From Candidatus Martarchaeota archaeon (GTDB lineage Archaea; Micrarchaeota; Micrarchaeia; Micrarchaeales; Micrarchaeaceae), in NCBI GenBank assembly GCA_023473425.1, contig JAMCYG010000005.1, forward strand, positions 1-53,441: a stretch of DNA of 53,441 bases, written 5' to 3'. Under the pieces are notes generated by a model, which made no database searches, had not been told where the DNA came from, and saw nothing but the letters and a program-made list of their open reading frames with translations. This document shows positions 35,301-43,459 of this stretch, piece after piece. The position numbers and the translations under genes were made by a program. Every line of letters starts with the position of its first letter. The stretch's first letter is position 1.

Positions 35301-35408
35301 ACGATATTAATCACTTCTGTGAAAAGTATAAAAGGCATAGACAACACATATGACATAAATACCGCGCCGGTCGACACGTTCTTAGTCAACGGATACGTGA
35401 TATCATGA
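32304..35408 (+). CDS. Giant pilin-like surface protein with two Thr/Ser tracts and two Hint-like domains (paralogue)
   Basis: The 1034-residue protein has a classic archaeal class III leader (RA-QAAMEYLITYGWAILIV). A pilin-like N-terminal domain with cysteines follows, then a Big_1-like Ig domain (TLTAKNSTQAADGSIDPLYAHVTLLG region). Next come an InlB-B/Flg_new-type repeat (GGTVSPAGTGWYGPGSSVTI to NETAVF), a Thr/Ser stalk, a Cys-rich domain, a second shorter Thr/Ser tract and two Hint-like domains. These begin at Thr767 (TSVYGNASITLANG) and Ser907 (SSVTGNDTITLANG), the positions of Cys419 in the first paralogue. As there, Glu replaces the block B His, and no C-terminal His-Asn is present. AGGT precedes the ATG. 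The next gene overlaps its stop. Confidence 0.75.
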   Translation: MSRNRAQAAMEYLITYGWAILIVAIAATLLFFYVAAPRVLPPSTCSFVTGAYCNSLVFGTNSVTHNTIIAFFITNTKSVPIENPMLVININKANTTSYACKPSYVAPGGSIICQTPYLPGITSNYGELYFGNIYLSAQACTGTNPSAPCATTSSQTYAGSYNAHVEPLVSTNSTITLTAKNSTQAADGSIDPLYAHVTLLGYPLKGATVNFTENNTAYTISPNVTTSSTNGTALSGVFGTVSGNTLITATYAGYTSSVSVTFVQPAYVSFNISNYYDCAYSAIIAHIGGNSYTCAQLSSAPIGFVPGSSHWFNFTVPVDVPEYPSFVRNNYNYMTVNSVQYTTTNTLLTIPSNETLSIDYNTQYMLFLNATPSVGGTVSPAGTGWYGPGSSVTISESPNSGYAFYGWICRGTGCYNGIAATTNVILNNPINETAVFTSSTTTSTTTSTTTSTTTSTTTSTTTSTTTSTTTSTTTTSTTTSTTTSTTTSTTTSTTTTSTTTSTTTSTTVSTTSTSTTTIQYCWGYQDYGTGGTLLTAGCGASGDTVNFCAGGAYGPGIDNPTWTSDTNENCGSGANECSTNVGHNNHQYCNFTVANPAISPSGIVGAEGANASSYESHYASTSVYGTSGTYSGSVSISYSIPSTYNQALVEIIGACGNSGYCTKLNSNCGSNQLLSNTSTYGSIGGGIAEAACYLSPGSYSATLYYSNPGATYTTFGSLGVYVFVSTTSTTTSTTTSTTTSTSTTSTSTTSTSTTTHTTTTITGGGGTSVYGNASITLANGSTILASKVTPGTIILSYNLETHKLEPSLVSYVHVQKANNTYTFNNNLQVDMNEIMLINGTWQRASAAKVGDYLFNPLTGKNVTITSIGVSNTGGRVYDFIGTPVNNYIANGFLIDKDSTIVYGDGASSVTGNDTITLANGTTEPVSSLTVGTIVMSYSLALKKFVPSIVVSIKHVKSSNMYLINNNLLIDGGEDMIINGSNQPASMAKVGDTMIGSNGNTILITSVKSIKGIDNTYDINTAPVDTFLVNGYVIS
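33612..33857 (+). repeat. Thr/Ser-coding low-complexity tract 1 of the second pilin-Hint gene
   Basis: About 245 bases of ACN/TCN codons. Part of it (around 33743-33810) is nearly identical to the 63-bp unit duplicated in the first cassette, which suggests exchange between the loci. Confidence 0.85.
34477..34587 (+). repeat. Thr/Ser-coding low-complexity tract 2 of the second pilin-Hint gene
   Basis: About 110 bases of ACN/TCN codons linking the Cys-rich domain to the Hint-like domains. Its first half repeats a stretch of tract 1 (near 33662-33705) exactly, which suggests internal duplication. Confidence 0.8.
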
Positions 35409-36364
35409 TAAGCATGGCTGATGGCTCTTATGGGCCGCAAGGCACGCCTCCGCAGCCTGGAGGAGAGGCTCCAACGGCACCATCCGCTCCACAGCAAACG
35501 CAGTATTCATGGAAGGCAGGGGCATCACCCTCTTCGAAGGGCAGGTCATGGGTGCACATACTTGCTGCCTTAGCTATAGTCATAGTGGCCGTTGCAGTGC
35601 TCACGTACTATTTTGGCGGGCGGCTGCCACATCCTGGTACTTCTACCACCACTACTATCCAATCCACAGTTCCAAAAACTATCCCCGGGGCTCCAAACAC
35701 CCCTATATCAAACTTCACACCAGGAATGTCTGTTAATGGTATATTCCAAAGGCAGAATATAGCGTATAGTGCACCTGGCACCTCTAACTTAAGCGTTGAA
35801 AGCGCATATAGCGTTTCGAACGAGACATACAGCAACAGCACATATACCTACTATTACGCTGGATATGGAATGAACTTCACTTCAGTCATACTTAATAGCA
35901 GCAGCATATATCTCAATCCCGCATACGGTGTGCCGATACCTGCCAAATACGCCAACTACAGTGGTCCTGTCGCCGCAAGCATTACACTTACAGAATTCAA
36001 TAACGTGAGCGACATGCGCTCAGCATACAAAGCATTCTTCTACCCGACGAACGTGTCGGATTATGTATCATATTCGGCAGATGGAAAGGAGCTGGGCATA
36101 TCGCAAACAGTAGTGCCGGGCGCATATACATACTTTTACAAGCACGGCGCACCGCTAATGCTTAATGGCAGTACATCTATTGATAATCTGACAATAGGAT
36201 CAATCAGCATCAGCAGGATATACGGCAACTTCTCCATGTACCAGACAGAGTTCCCATATGGGCGCTACATAGTAATACTGCAGCAGTACGGCATAAGCGG
36301 GTCCTACAACGAATCCTATGGCAATGCAAGCGCAGAGCACCTCTTTGGGCTGCTTTACAGCTAA
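35405..36364 (+). CDS. Membrane-anchored secreted protein, cassette family A (paralogue)
   Basis: The 319-residue protein has a Pro/Gln/Gly-rich cytoplasmic tail (GTPPQPGGEAPTAPSAPQQTQ), a transmembrane helix (about 50-72) and a short Thr-rich linker. The extracellular domain shares the core YGVPIPAKYANYSGPV with the product at 18907. Its ATG overlaps the pilin-Hint stop by 4 nt; ATG 35414 is an alternative. A late stretch (FPYGRYIVILQQYGISG) also resembles family B, so A and B may be distant relatives. Confidence 0.65.
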   Translation: MISMADGSYGPQGTPPQPGGEAPTAPSAPQQTQYSWKAGASPSSKGRSWVHILAALAIVIVAVAVLTYYFGGRLPHPGTSTTTTIQSTVPKTIPGAPNTPISNFTPGMSVNGIFQRQNIAYSAPGTSNLSVESAYSVSNETYSNSTYTYYYAGYGMNFTSVILNSSSIYLNPAYGVPIPAKYANYSGPVAASITLTEFNNVSDMRSAYKAFFYPTNVSDYVSYSADGKELGISQTVVPGAYTYFYKHGAPLMLNGSTSIDNLTIGSISISRIYGNFSMYQTEFPYGRYIVILQQYGISGSYNESYGNASAEHLFGLLYS

Positions 36365-36408
36365 GCTGGCTTATCTTATATCGGATTAGAATATTGTGAG
36401 GTGTGGAG

Positions 36409-37089
36409 ATGGAGGGAGTGAAGCGCAGTGTCACAAAATATATAGCACTAATAATCGTTGTTTCGTTAGCCCTGGCTCTTGTCGCACTTTACGCCAATGG
36501 CTTAAGGCACCATGCAAATAGGGCAGTGATTACGAACCTTAGTCTGAGCGACATAATCAGCGTGCTGGGCAACTCAAATTACGTCGCCCTCAAGTCGAAC
36601 AGCATATACATCTATAACAAGGAAATATCTTATCTCGACGGCTATAATGAAAGCTCTGTCTCGCTGTTTAATTACACTGGCAATGACTCTGCCGGCAATC
36701 CAGACGTCATAACACTTGAAGTATCCTTGATGTCAAACTCCACAACCGCCAATACTGCCCTTCAGTCGATGCTGTACAGCAACAACCAGAATCAGTCGAT
36801 ATCTGGGCAAGTATATTCTGGCGGAACAGTCGACAATTATACCTACAATGGCACTGAAATCCATTTTTACATAATAAACTCAGTTGCAGTGTTCAATTTC
36901 ACGCCGAACCAGGTCCTCAACAGCACATTCTACATGCCTGACTACCAGTACACTGTCCTGTTCGCATACGGCAGATACCTTGGCACCGTAGTAGTAAACG
37001 GCTATTCAGCATCACCTGCCTATCAAAAAGATGCCGTGAATCTCTCTAAGGCACTGTTAGGAAAGTTGCAATCCGCCCTAAAAGCGTGA
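36409..37089 (+). CDS. Membrane-anchored secreted protein, cassette family B (paralogue)
   Basis: The 226-residue protein has a basic N-terminus, one transmembrane helix (about 8-28) and an extracellular domain rich in Asn/Ser/Tyr with many sequons. YMPDYQYTVLFAYGRYLGTVVV matches the product at 19780. The frame is open from a GTG at 36403, but GAGGTG at 36398-36403 is an excellent ribosome-binding site for the ATG at 36409. Function unknown. Confidence 0.62.
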   Translation: MEGVKRSVTKYIALIIVVSLALALVALYANGLRHHANRAVITNLSLSDIISVLGNSNYVALKSNSIYIYNKEISYLDGYNESSVSLFNYTGNDSAGNPDVITLEVSLMSNSTTANTALQSMLYSNNQNQSISGQVYSGGTVDNYTYNGTEIHFYIINSVAVFNFTPNQVLNSTFYMPDYQYTVLFAYGRYLGTVVVNGYSASPAYQKDAVNLSKALLGKLQSALKA

Positions 37090-37105
37090 ATGTGGCGTGC
37101 AGGTC

Positions 37106-37900
37106 CTAACCTGCTGTCTGGCCTGATACTATGCTGTAATCGTGCTTTGCAATGCCTGTTGCATATGTCTTGTTGTATTTGCCAAGCAGCCCATAAGTAT
37201 TCACTACCACTATGGTGTTATTGTAAATGAATGCCACCTGATACTCTTCAAGGTTAGTATAAATAGGCCTAGCATATGCAATTGCAACACGGATGCCTGA
37301 AATGTCTGCCATGCCGAAGGTAATATTCATTCTTCGGCTGCCGCTAGAGTTGGCTGCTACTATAGTGTTGTTTGCATTGTAATACAGCACCCTGGTGTAA
37401 TTACTTTGAGAATAGTAGGTCTTGTTGAATACCGCAGAGGAACCCTCACTATTTGCGAACACCATCACGAATGTGTTTACCCCTACGGGAATTGAAAGGT
37501 TCGAATAGGCTGCCGGGACTGTAAGATTGTATAATATGCTGGTTTCTTGGTTTCCGCCGAAAACGCCATTTGCGAATGGAAGGGCGTAATATGTGCTGAA
37601 TTGCTGGTTTGAATAGCCTAAGTTTGACCATTCGGACATGGATCCGGGATACTGGACATACGCGGATTTGTTCGGAATACTATAAAGCGCATTGCTTCTG
37701 CCGCTTACTGACAATACGAGAGTCAGGTTGACTGCGCTATTTACTTCGCCCACTGCATTCCCTGTGCCTGAAGATGGCTTGTTGCCTGCGGAAACCGTTA
37801 GAAGGAGGACGACCACTATTGCCGCTATCACTATTATTGATACCACTTGTACAGGAAGGAAATTATTTGCCTTCTTACTTTTTTTCATTCTGGACCACAT
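37106..37900 (-). CDS. Membrane-anchored secreted protein, third family A relative
   Basis: The roughly 264-residue protein has a basic start (MKKSKKANN), one transmembrane helix and an extracellular Asn/Ser/Tyr-rich domain. YALPFANGVFGG followed by VPAAYSNLSIPVGVNTFVMVF aligns with the family A core at 18907 and 35405. It lacks the Pro/Gln-rich tail and Thr linker. The ATG at 37900 sits about 25 nt from a TATA-like TTATTTAT; ATG 37888 is the alternative, and the frame remains open to 37990. It converges on the second cassette. Confidence 0.6.
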   Translation of the reverse strand: MWSRMKKSKKANNFLPVQVVSIIVIAAIVVVLLLTVSAGNKPSSGTGNAVGEVNSAVNLTLVLSVSGRSNALYSIPNKSAYVQYPGSMSEWSNLGYSNQQFSTYYALPFANGVFGGNQETSILYNLTVPAAYSNLSIPVGVNTFVMVFANSEGSSAVFNKTYYSQSNYTRVLYYNANNTIVAANSSGSRRMNITFGMADISGIRVAIAYARPIYTNLEEYQVAFIYNNTIVVVNTYGLLGKYNKTYATGIAKHDYSIVSGQTAG

Positions 37901-37970
37901 ACTTTTATGGGATAATAGGAATAAATAACAATCCGTTAGCGCATTCGGGAATATATTACTGTGCATAAGG

Positions 37971-37978
37971 TATAAATA
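37971..37978 (+). promoter_or_regulatory. TATA box of the HTH regulator gene
   Basis: AAGG-TATAAATA lies 22-29 nt before the ATG at 38000, indicating a leaderless transcript. The region 37901-37999 is divergent with the family A relative. Confidence 0.5.
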
Positions 37979-37999
37979 AATCCGCGACAAATATCAAAC

Positions 38000-38902
38000 A
38001 TGCAAAAGAAGAATATGGTCAAGGACGCCATTAGAATACTTGATTCCCGCGGTTTTGAGTCAGTGCAGCTCGGAAACGTAAGGTCGTGCTTCGACATCGT
38101 AGCCAGGAAGAAAGGCCGTATGCTGCTGTTTAAGATAGTAGAGAACATAGATTCGATAGACGAAAGGACGGCGCATTCGGTGGCCATGCTTACAAACTTT
38201 TTCAGCACCAGCGCTTTCGCGGTAGGCTCCGGTTACAAAGGCAGCAGGCTTGAGGAAGGCATAGCTTTCGCCAGGCATGGGATAAGCTGTATATCTCTCG
38301 AGACTATGGAGAGAGTGATAGACGGGGAAAGCCCTGCGAACGCCGAGAGATTCATAGGCGCTAAATACAGGATTAACGGCCATAGTCTCAGAGAAGTGCG
38401 GGAGAAATCTAGGACCAGCATACGCGAGCTTTCAGAGGCAACAGGCATATCGGCAGACAGCATATACCGGTACGAGAGCAGCAGCCCGTATGTATCACTG
38501 TCTAACTGGAGGAAGCTTGAGCAGTTCTTCAATGGCAAGATAAGAAGTCTGCCGGCAGGCGTACCTGAAAAGGTTGTTGACCGCAAATCCGGAGAGCGAA
38601 TCGAAGAGAGCCACGGCATAAGCTTGATCAAAATGGACTCGGGCCCGTTCAATATGATAGGGAAAATGAAGCTCAGGTACGAGGTCGGGCAGATAACCGA
38701 CAGAAGGACTTCTCGCAAGCGCGCGGAAATATATGCGAGAATACACACACTTACCGGAAAAGATTTTCCTTTTTTCATATCGGACAAAGCTTCAATAGAG
38801 AACGTTTTCGGGATACCTGTGGTGAGCAGGCGCGAACTCCAGCAGCTATCTGGGGAGAAGGAACTCAAAGAAAAGCTCACAGCACGTGCAACAATCTACT
38901 GA
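38000..38902 (+). CDS. Putative archaeal HTH-type transcriptional regulator
   Basis: The 300-residue protein has an N-terminal nuclease-like or sensor region (FDIVARKKGRMLLFKIVENI). A lambda-type helix-turn-helix follows (LREVREKSRTSIRELSEATGISADSIYRYE, about 131-160), then a C-terminal domain. This layout matches the widespread archaeal family annotated as putative HTH-type transcriptional regulatory protein. Its targets are not known. It lies between the surface-protein island and the prepilin peptidase, on the opposite strand from the latter. Confidence 0.75.
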   Translation: MQKKNMVKDAIRILDSRGFESVQLGNVRSCFDIVARKKGRMLLFKIVENIDSIDERTAHSVAMLTNFFSTSAFAVGSGYKGSRLEEGIAFARHGISCISLETMERVIDGESPANAERFIGAKYRINGHSLREVREKSRTSIRELSEATGISADSIYRYESSSPYVSLSNWRKLEQFFNGKIRSLPAGVPEKVVDRKSGERIEESHGISLIKMDSGPFNMIGKMKLRYEVGQITDRRTSRKRAEIYARIHTLTGKDFPFFISDKASIENVFGIPVVSRRELQQLSGEKELKEKLTARATIY

Positions 38903-38913
38903 TGTAGACAGGC

Positions 38914-39795
38914 TCAGTACACGACCAGCAGTATAAGGTTCCCAAAGAGTATGGATGCAACTACGCCTGCGAATATCGGAAGTGCAAGCGGCATTGCGTT
39001 AACATATACTGGAAATTTAGTCTGTGGGAACTCGTTTCGAAGCTTCTTTATCAGCTCATCTGTGGCAAGCCTACCGAAGCCTCGTACCCTCTTTCCTACC
39101 CTGTCAAGGAGCGCCTTGTCCATCATGTTTACAGCTATCATATCGCCATTCTCCATCTGCCTTGGCGTTATATCCTTCACCATTGCGGCAGCGATTGGTC
39201 TGTTGAAAGCCGCTATGAAGAACGAGCCGAGTAGAAGTGCAAGCAACACCACCATGCCGTAAACGCTTATATGTATGGCTAGCTCCATGGAAAGCATGAG
39301 TGCAGCATATGCAATCGAGAACAGAATTCCCTTGAGTATATCAGACCTTCTAACTAACTGCAAAATCGGCTTGCCTGAAGATCCTCTTGCTTTTGGCAGG
39401 TAATATGCAGATGCGAAAATCAGCGCAGATATGCCTGTTGCAATGAATACCGACAGCACGAAAGGCAGCCCTAGCTGTGGAATAGAGCCCAGGAGCATAG
39501 GCTCGCTCTGCACCGGAAGTATAAGCGCTATCGCTGCGAACTCTATCACATCTGCTGCGCCTAGCTGCCCTAGCTTGTATACAAAGTACCCAAAGCCCAG
39601 GATGGCGACCGCTATAACTGTGCTTATCATCGCTGCGCTGAGATTGAAAAGCATGACCGTAAGCAGCACACCATAAGCAAGCGTCGCATACGCGATGATT
39701 GTTGGTATATTTCTTTTGTTGAGAAGGTCAAAGAGCATGTAGATCAGTGCGACAGCTGCCACACTTACCAGTCTCAGCAGCATGAAATCCGTCAT
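38914..39795 (-). CDS. Prepilin peptidase, FlaK/PibD-like (family A24)
   Basis: The 293-residue membrane protein has several hydrophobic helices and two candidate aspartates: Asp23 in MLFDLLNKRNIPTII and Asp82 in LGAADVIEF, the latter in the GxxD position of archaeal preflagellin/prepilin peptidases. It should remove the leaders of the class III signal proteins encoded at 16-35 kb. A GAGGT motif lies seven bases before the ATG at 39795; the frame is open to 39852. It is divergent from leuS. Confidence 0.75.
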   Translation of the reverse strand: MTDFMLLRLVSVAAVALIYMLFDLLNKRNIPTIIAYATLAYGVLLTVMLFNLSAAMISTVIAVAILGFGYFVYKLGQLGAADVIEFAAIALILPVQSEPMLLGSIPQLGLPFVLSVFIATGISALIFASAYYLPKARGSSGKPILQLVRRSDILKGILFSIAYAALMLSMELAIHISVYGMVVLLALLLGSFFIAAFNRPIAAAMVKDITPRQMENGDMIAVNMMDKALLDRVGKRVRGFGRLATDELIKKLRNEFPQTKFPVYVNAMPLALPIFAGVVASILFGNLILLVVY

Positions 39796-39897
39796 AGTTT
39801 TTACCTCAGCAAGAAGAGATATCTGAACAAAACAATTAATAGATATCGCCACTAAACAGGTTAGTATGCGGAAGCGATATGAAAGTGGTAAGGTAGC

Positions 39898-42726
39898 ATG
39901 TTAGATTATAAGGCCATGGAAAAGAAATGGCGCAAAAAATGGGAAGAGGCGAAGATATTCGAAGCTGAGCCTAGCGAAGGCGATGGCATGCTTGTAACTG
40001 GCGCATGGCCATATGTGAATGCGCCGCAGCACATAGGCCACCTTAGGACTTATGGCACAGCTGATGTTTATGCCAGATACATGAGAATGCGTGGCCATAA
40101 CGTTCTATACTCTATGGGAATACACGCAACAGGCACGCCGGTTTTCGCATTTGCAAGGAGAATTGCGGCCAACGATAGAGATATATTCGAGGAACTGAGT
40201 ATGTTCCATATACCTGAAGATACGATAAGGAGCATGGTCGATCCAAAGGTAATACTGGATTATTTTACCCCCCTCACAATAGAGAGCATGAAAGAGGCAG
40301 GGTACAGCATCGACTGGAGGAGAATGTTTATATCGATAGATCCATTGTACTCGAAGATGGTCGAATGGCAGTTCTCCAAACTGAAGGAGAAAGGCTATCT
40401 TGTTACCGGCAGGCACCCGGTCGGCTGGTGCCCGAATGACAACAATGCCGTGGGGCAGCACGATACTATGCACGCCGCACAGCCTGAGATAGAGGCACTT
40501 GCAGCGGTCAAGTTCAAAGAACCGAGTTCGGGCGTCTCATTCCTCTGCATGACGTACAGGCCCGAAACGCTATATGCCGCAACAAACCTTTTCATCAATA
40601 CCAGCGCAAAATATATTACAGCTGAAATAGGTGGAGAAAAATATTACATTTCAGAGGAGTCATTCAAAGCAATCTCTTATCAAATGAATGTCAAGAAGAT
40701 CGGAGAGATAACTGCTGAAGAATTGCTCAAGAAAAGTGCCATCAACCCGCTTACAAATGAAAGCCTGCCAGTGCTGCCCGGCTTTTTCGTGAAGCCGGAA
40801 GTAGGCACTGGAATCGTCATGTCAGTGCCTGCCCATGCCCCGTTTGATTATGCAGCTCTGGAGAAACTTAGGGGTGAGGGGCATGGCCTGCCTTATACAC
40901 AGTACAAGGCAGCTATAGCTATAGAAGGGCAGGACGCAGTCGATGGGATGGTGCCGGCGCTTGCATACATAGAGGCAGCGGGCGGTTCCACGATGCCATC
41001 GAATGAGATCCTCGAAGAGGCTACTAAGAGGTTGTACAAAGACGAATCCCACAAAGGGGTCATGTTGGTCGGAGAGTATAAAGGTATGAAAGAGAGTGAA
41101 GCAAGGGACAAGATAAAAGAGAAGCTCATCGCATCAAAAGATGCACTGGAAATGTACGCCTTAACCAATGACGATCCGGTGGTGTGCAGGTGCGGAGCAA
41201 ATGTCGTGGTGAAAGTTGTTACGGATCAGTGGTTCATAAACTACGGCGATGAAAAATGGAAAGCAGAAGTACGCGCGCAGCTCGGCAACATTAAGATATA
41301 TCCAGAAAAGATGCGCACTGCATACAAGAACACAGTAGACTGGATAAACCTCAGGGCGACTGAGCGAGCGCAGGGCTTCGGAACACGATTCCCGCTCAAT
41401 CCAAACCACATAATCGAGTCTCTTTCGGACTCCACGATATACATGATGTTCTATACGTTTGTGCACATACTAAAAGCGCATGGCGTGAAGGCTGAGCAGT
41501 TGAAGCCGGAATTCTTTGACTATATAATAGACGGCCGTGGGGATCCTGATAGCGTTGCCAAGACCACTGGTATAGACTTTTCCGTAATAAAGAGATGCAA
41601 AGAGTCGCTCGATTACTGGTATACGAGCACGTCTAGGCACTCTGCCCACGAACTTATACCGAGCCACCTTACTATGTATATATTCAACCACATCGCAGTC
41701 ACGCCTGAAAAGTTTTGGCCCAAACAGATTGTGACTAACGGAATGGTTAACTATGAAGGCGAGAAGATGAGCAAGAGCCTTGGCAACGTCGTACCTCTCG
41801 CCGACGGCATAGAGAAATACAGCGCCGATGCGCTTCGTTTCACTGAGATTGCAGGTAGTGATCTCATATCCGACGGGGAGTTCAGCCCTGTCGTGGCCCA
41901 AAGCATAATATTGAAGAATGAATACTTGCTTGGCGTGGCAGATTCTCTCAAGGACATGAAGAGCAGCGAGCTCACGCGCGTGGACTATTGGCTGTACTCA
42001 AAGCTAAACAGCAAGATAAAGAGGGCGACGGAGAACATGGATACATTAGACTTCAGGGATGCATATGTTGACATCTACTACAATTCAATGATAGAAATAA
42101 AGCAGTACACAGATATGGGCGGAGCAAACAGGCTAGTTCTTCAGGAGTTCATGGAAGACATCGCATTGATGCTGTCCCCTATAATGCCGCACATTTCTGA
42201 GGAGCTTTGGCACAGGCTGGGCAAGGATACGTTCTCTTCCAAGGAGAAATGGCCCAGTCCTAACGATGACATGGTCAATGAGGGCATAGAGCAGATGCAG
42301 CAGATGGTGTTTGATACTGCGGCTGATGCTGCAGAGGCGATCAAGCTCACTGCGAAGATGAAAGGCAATGAAGGAAAGAACCCAGAAATAGTGAGGATAG
42401 TTATTTCGGACGACTGGAAGATATCTGCGTACAACGCGCTGCTCAAGACCGGCAGCATATCAGAGGCATTGAAGGCTCCAGGAATCGATGAGATGGACAA
42501 GGAAGCCGTGTCCAAGTTCCTTGCGCCGATTGCAAAGAGAATACATGGCGCGCCGCGCATCGACTTCTCCCAAGATGAAATGCTCTCTGCCTTCGCCGAA
42601 TCTAAGGTTTATCTGGAAGCTAAGCTAGGCGCAAAGGTGCTCATAGAGCGTGAGAGGGATTCCAAGTCACAGCGTGCCGCACGCGCCGCGCCGCAGAAGC
42701 CGAGCATAGATATAGAATGGAGGTAA
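39898..42726 (+). CDS. leuS: Leucyl-tRNA synthetase
   Basis: The 942-residue class I synthetase has HIGH at 45-48 (APQHIGHLRT) and KMSKS at 623-627 (YEGEKMSKSLGN). It also has a CP1 editing domain with YRPETLYAATN and GTGIVMSVPAHAPFD, and a C-terminal anticodon-binding region. The length and N-terminus (MLDYKAMEKKWRKKWEE) are those of the archaeal/eukaryal LeuRS type. It charges the tRNA-Leu family, including tRNA-Leu(GAG) in this window. The HAD gene follows within five bases. Confidence 0.95.
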   Translation: MLDYKAMEKKWRKKWEEAKIFEAEPSEGDGMLVTGAWPYVNAPQHIGHLRTYGTADVYARYMRMRGHNVLYSMGIHATGTPVFAFARRIAANDRDIFEELSMFHIPEDTIRSMVDPKVILDYFTPLTIESMKEAGYSIDWRRMFISIDPLYSKMVEWQFSKLKEKGYLVTGRHPVGWCPNDNNAVGQHDTMHAAQPEIEALAAVKFKEPSSGVSFLCMTYRPETLYAATNLFINTSAKYITAEIGGEKYYISEESFKAISYQMNVKKIGEITAEELLKKSAINPLTNESLPVLPGFFVKPEVGTGIVMSVPAHAPFDYAALEKLRGEGHGLPYTQYKAAIAIEGQDAVDGMVPALAYIEAAGGSTMPSNEILEEATKRLYKDESHKGVMLVGEYKGMKESEARDKIKEKLIASKDALEMYALTNDDPVVCRCGANVVVKVVTDQWFINYGDEKWKAEVRAQLGNIKIYPEKMRTAYKNTVDWINLRATERAQGFGTRFPLNPNHIIESLSDSTIYMMFYTFVHILKAHGVKAEQLKPEFFDYIIDGRGDPDSVAKTTGIDFSVIKRCKESLDYWYTSTSRHSAHELIPSHLTMYIFNHIAVTPEKFWPKQIVTNGMVNYEGEKMSKSLGNVVPLADGIEKYSADALRFTEIAGSDLISDGEFSPVVAQSIILKNEYLLGVADSLKDMKSSELTRVDYWLYSKLNSKIKRATENMDTLDFRDAYVDIYYNSMIEIKQYTDMGGANRLVLQEFMEDIALMLSPIMPHISEELWHRLGKDTFSSKEKWPSPNDDMVNEGIEQMQQMVFDTAADAAEAIKLTAKMKGNEGKNPEIVRIVISDDWKISAYNALLKTGSISEALKAPGIDEMDKEAVSKFLAPIAKRIHGAPRIDFSQDEMLSAFAESKVYLEAKLGAKVLIERERDSKSQRAARAAPQKPSIDIEWR

Positions 42727-42730
42727 ATTG

Positions 42731-43402
42731 ATGCTGGAATATAGAATACTTGACGAGTTCGATGCCTTTATATTCGACTGGGATGGCACTCTTTCGAATA
42801 TGCGCGCGCTGCTAAGGCTCTCCGACAGCTACAAGCGCGTTTTCTCCCATAAAAAGAGCATAAAAAAGTATATTGATGCGGAGAAGTTCCCACACAGTGA
42901 TGTGACTAGGAAGATGATAGAGCTTGAGGAGGAGAAGAATGACTTTCTCTCAGTCGTTTACGACATATTCTTCTCTTTGAGCAAGCCGAAGCTTCAAAAG
43001 GGTGCATTAGAAGCGGTCAAGTACCTGAGATCAAAGCGCAAGCGCCTCGCCATACTTACCAATGGGAACTTCTACAGGGTAAACAGGGAGCTTGAGCGCA
43101 CAGGATTGAAGGGCATGTTCGAAACAGTCGTGAGCATGAGGTCCTTGGGTTCCATGAAACCCGATCCGAGCGGCCTTATACACCTCATAAAGCGTATGAA
43201 GGTGGAAAGAGGCAGGGTGCTGTACATTGGAGACGCTATCGACGACATTCTTGTCGCGAAGTATGCTGGGGTCAAGGGATGTGCGATAGCAGACGGCTTC
43301 GACAGCCGCGCCACGCTTGCAGAGCTGAAGCCTGACTTCATGTTCAGCAACATGGAGCAGTTCTATAAAAACATAACTGCACGCAGCGCACGCATGCGCT
43401 GA
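42731..43402 (+). CDS. HAD-family hydrolase (phosphoglycolate phosphatase-like)
   Basis: The 223-residue protein has HAD motif I FDWDGTL, motif II LTNGN, the conserved Lys in MKPDPSG, and motif IV GDAIDDILVAKYAG, with an alpha-helical cap (C1). This is the phosphoglycolate phosphatase/pyrophosphatase-like subfamily of small-molecule phosphatases. The substrate cannot be named. A TTG precedes the ATG directly. It is likely transcribed with leuS. Confidence 0.85.
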   Translation: MLEYRILDEFDAFIFDWDGTLSNMRALLRLSDSYKRVFSHKKSIKKYIDAEKFPHSDVTRKMIELEEEKNDFLSVVYDIFFSLSKPKLQKGALEAVKYLRSKRKRLAILTNGNFYRVNRELERTGLKGMFETVVSMRSLGSMKPDPSGLIHLIKRMKVERGRVLYIGDAIDDILVAKYAGVKGCAIADGFDSRATLAELKPDFMFSNMEQFYKNITARSARMR

Positions 43403-43436
43403 AGCAGAACGGAACGGGCAAAGGCCATCCAGCATG

Positions 43437-43455
43437 GTTGGGTCAGCGCCCCAAC
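43437..43455. terminator. Possible bidirectional hairpin between HAD and SOD genes
   Basis: GTTGGG pairs with CCCAAC around a 7-base loop in the 57-base gap between two convergent genes. There is no T-tract, so its role as a terminator is only suggested by position. Confidence 0.3.
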
Positions 43456-43459
43456 GCAG

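Noticed and set aside
38233-38880. 215-residue frame opposite the HTH regulator
   Set aside because: The plus-strand frame has the HTH motif and a TATA box; the antisense frame is low-complexity Ser/Leu.
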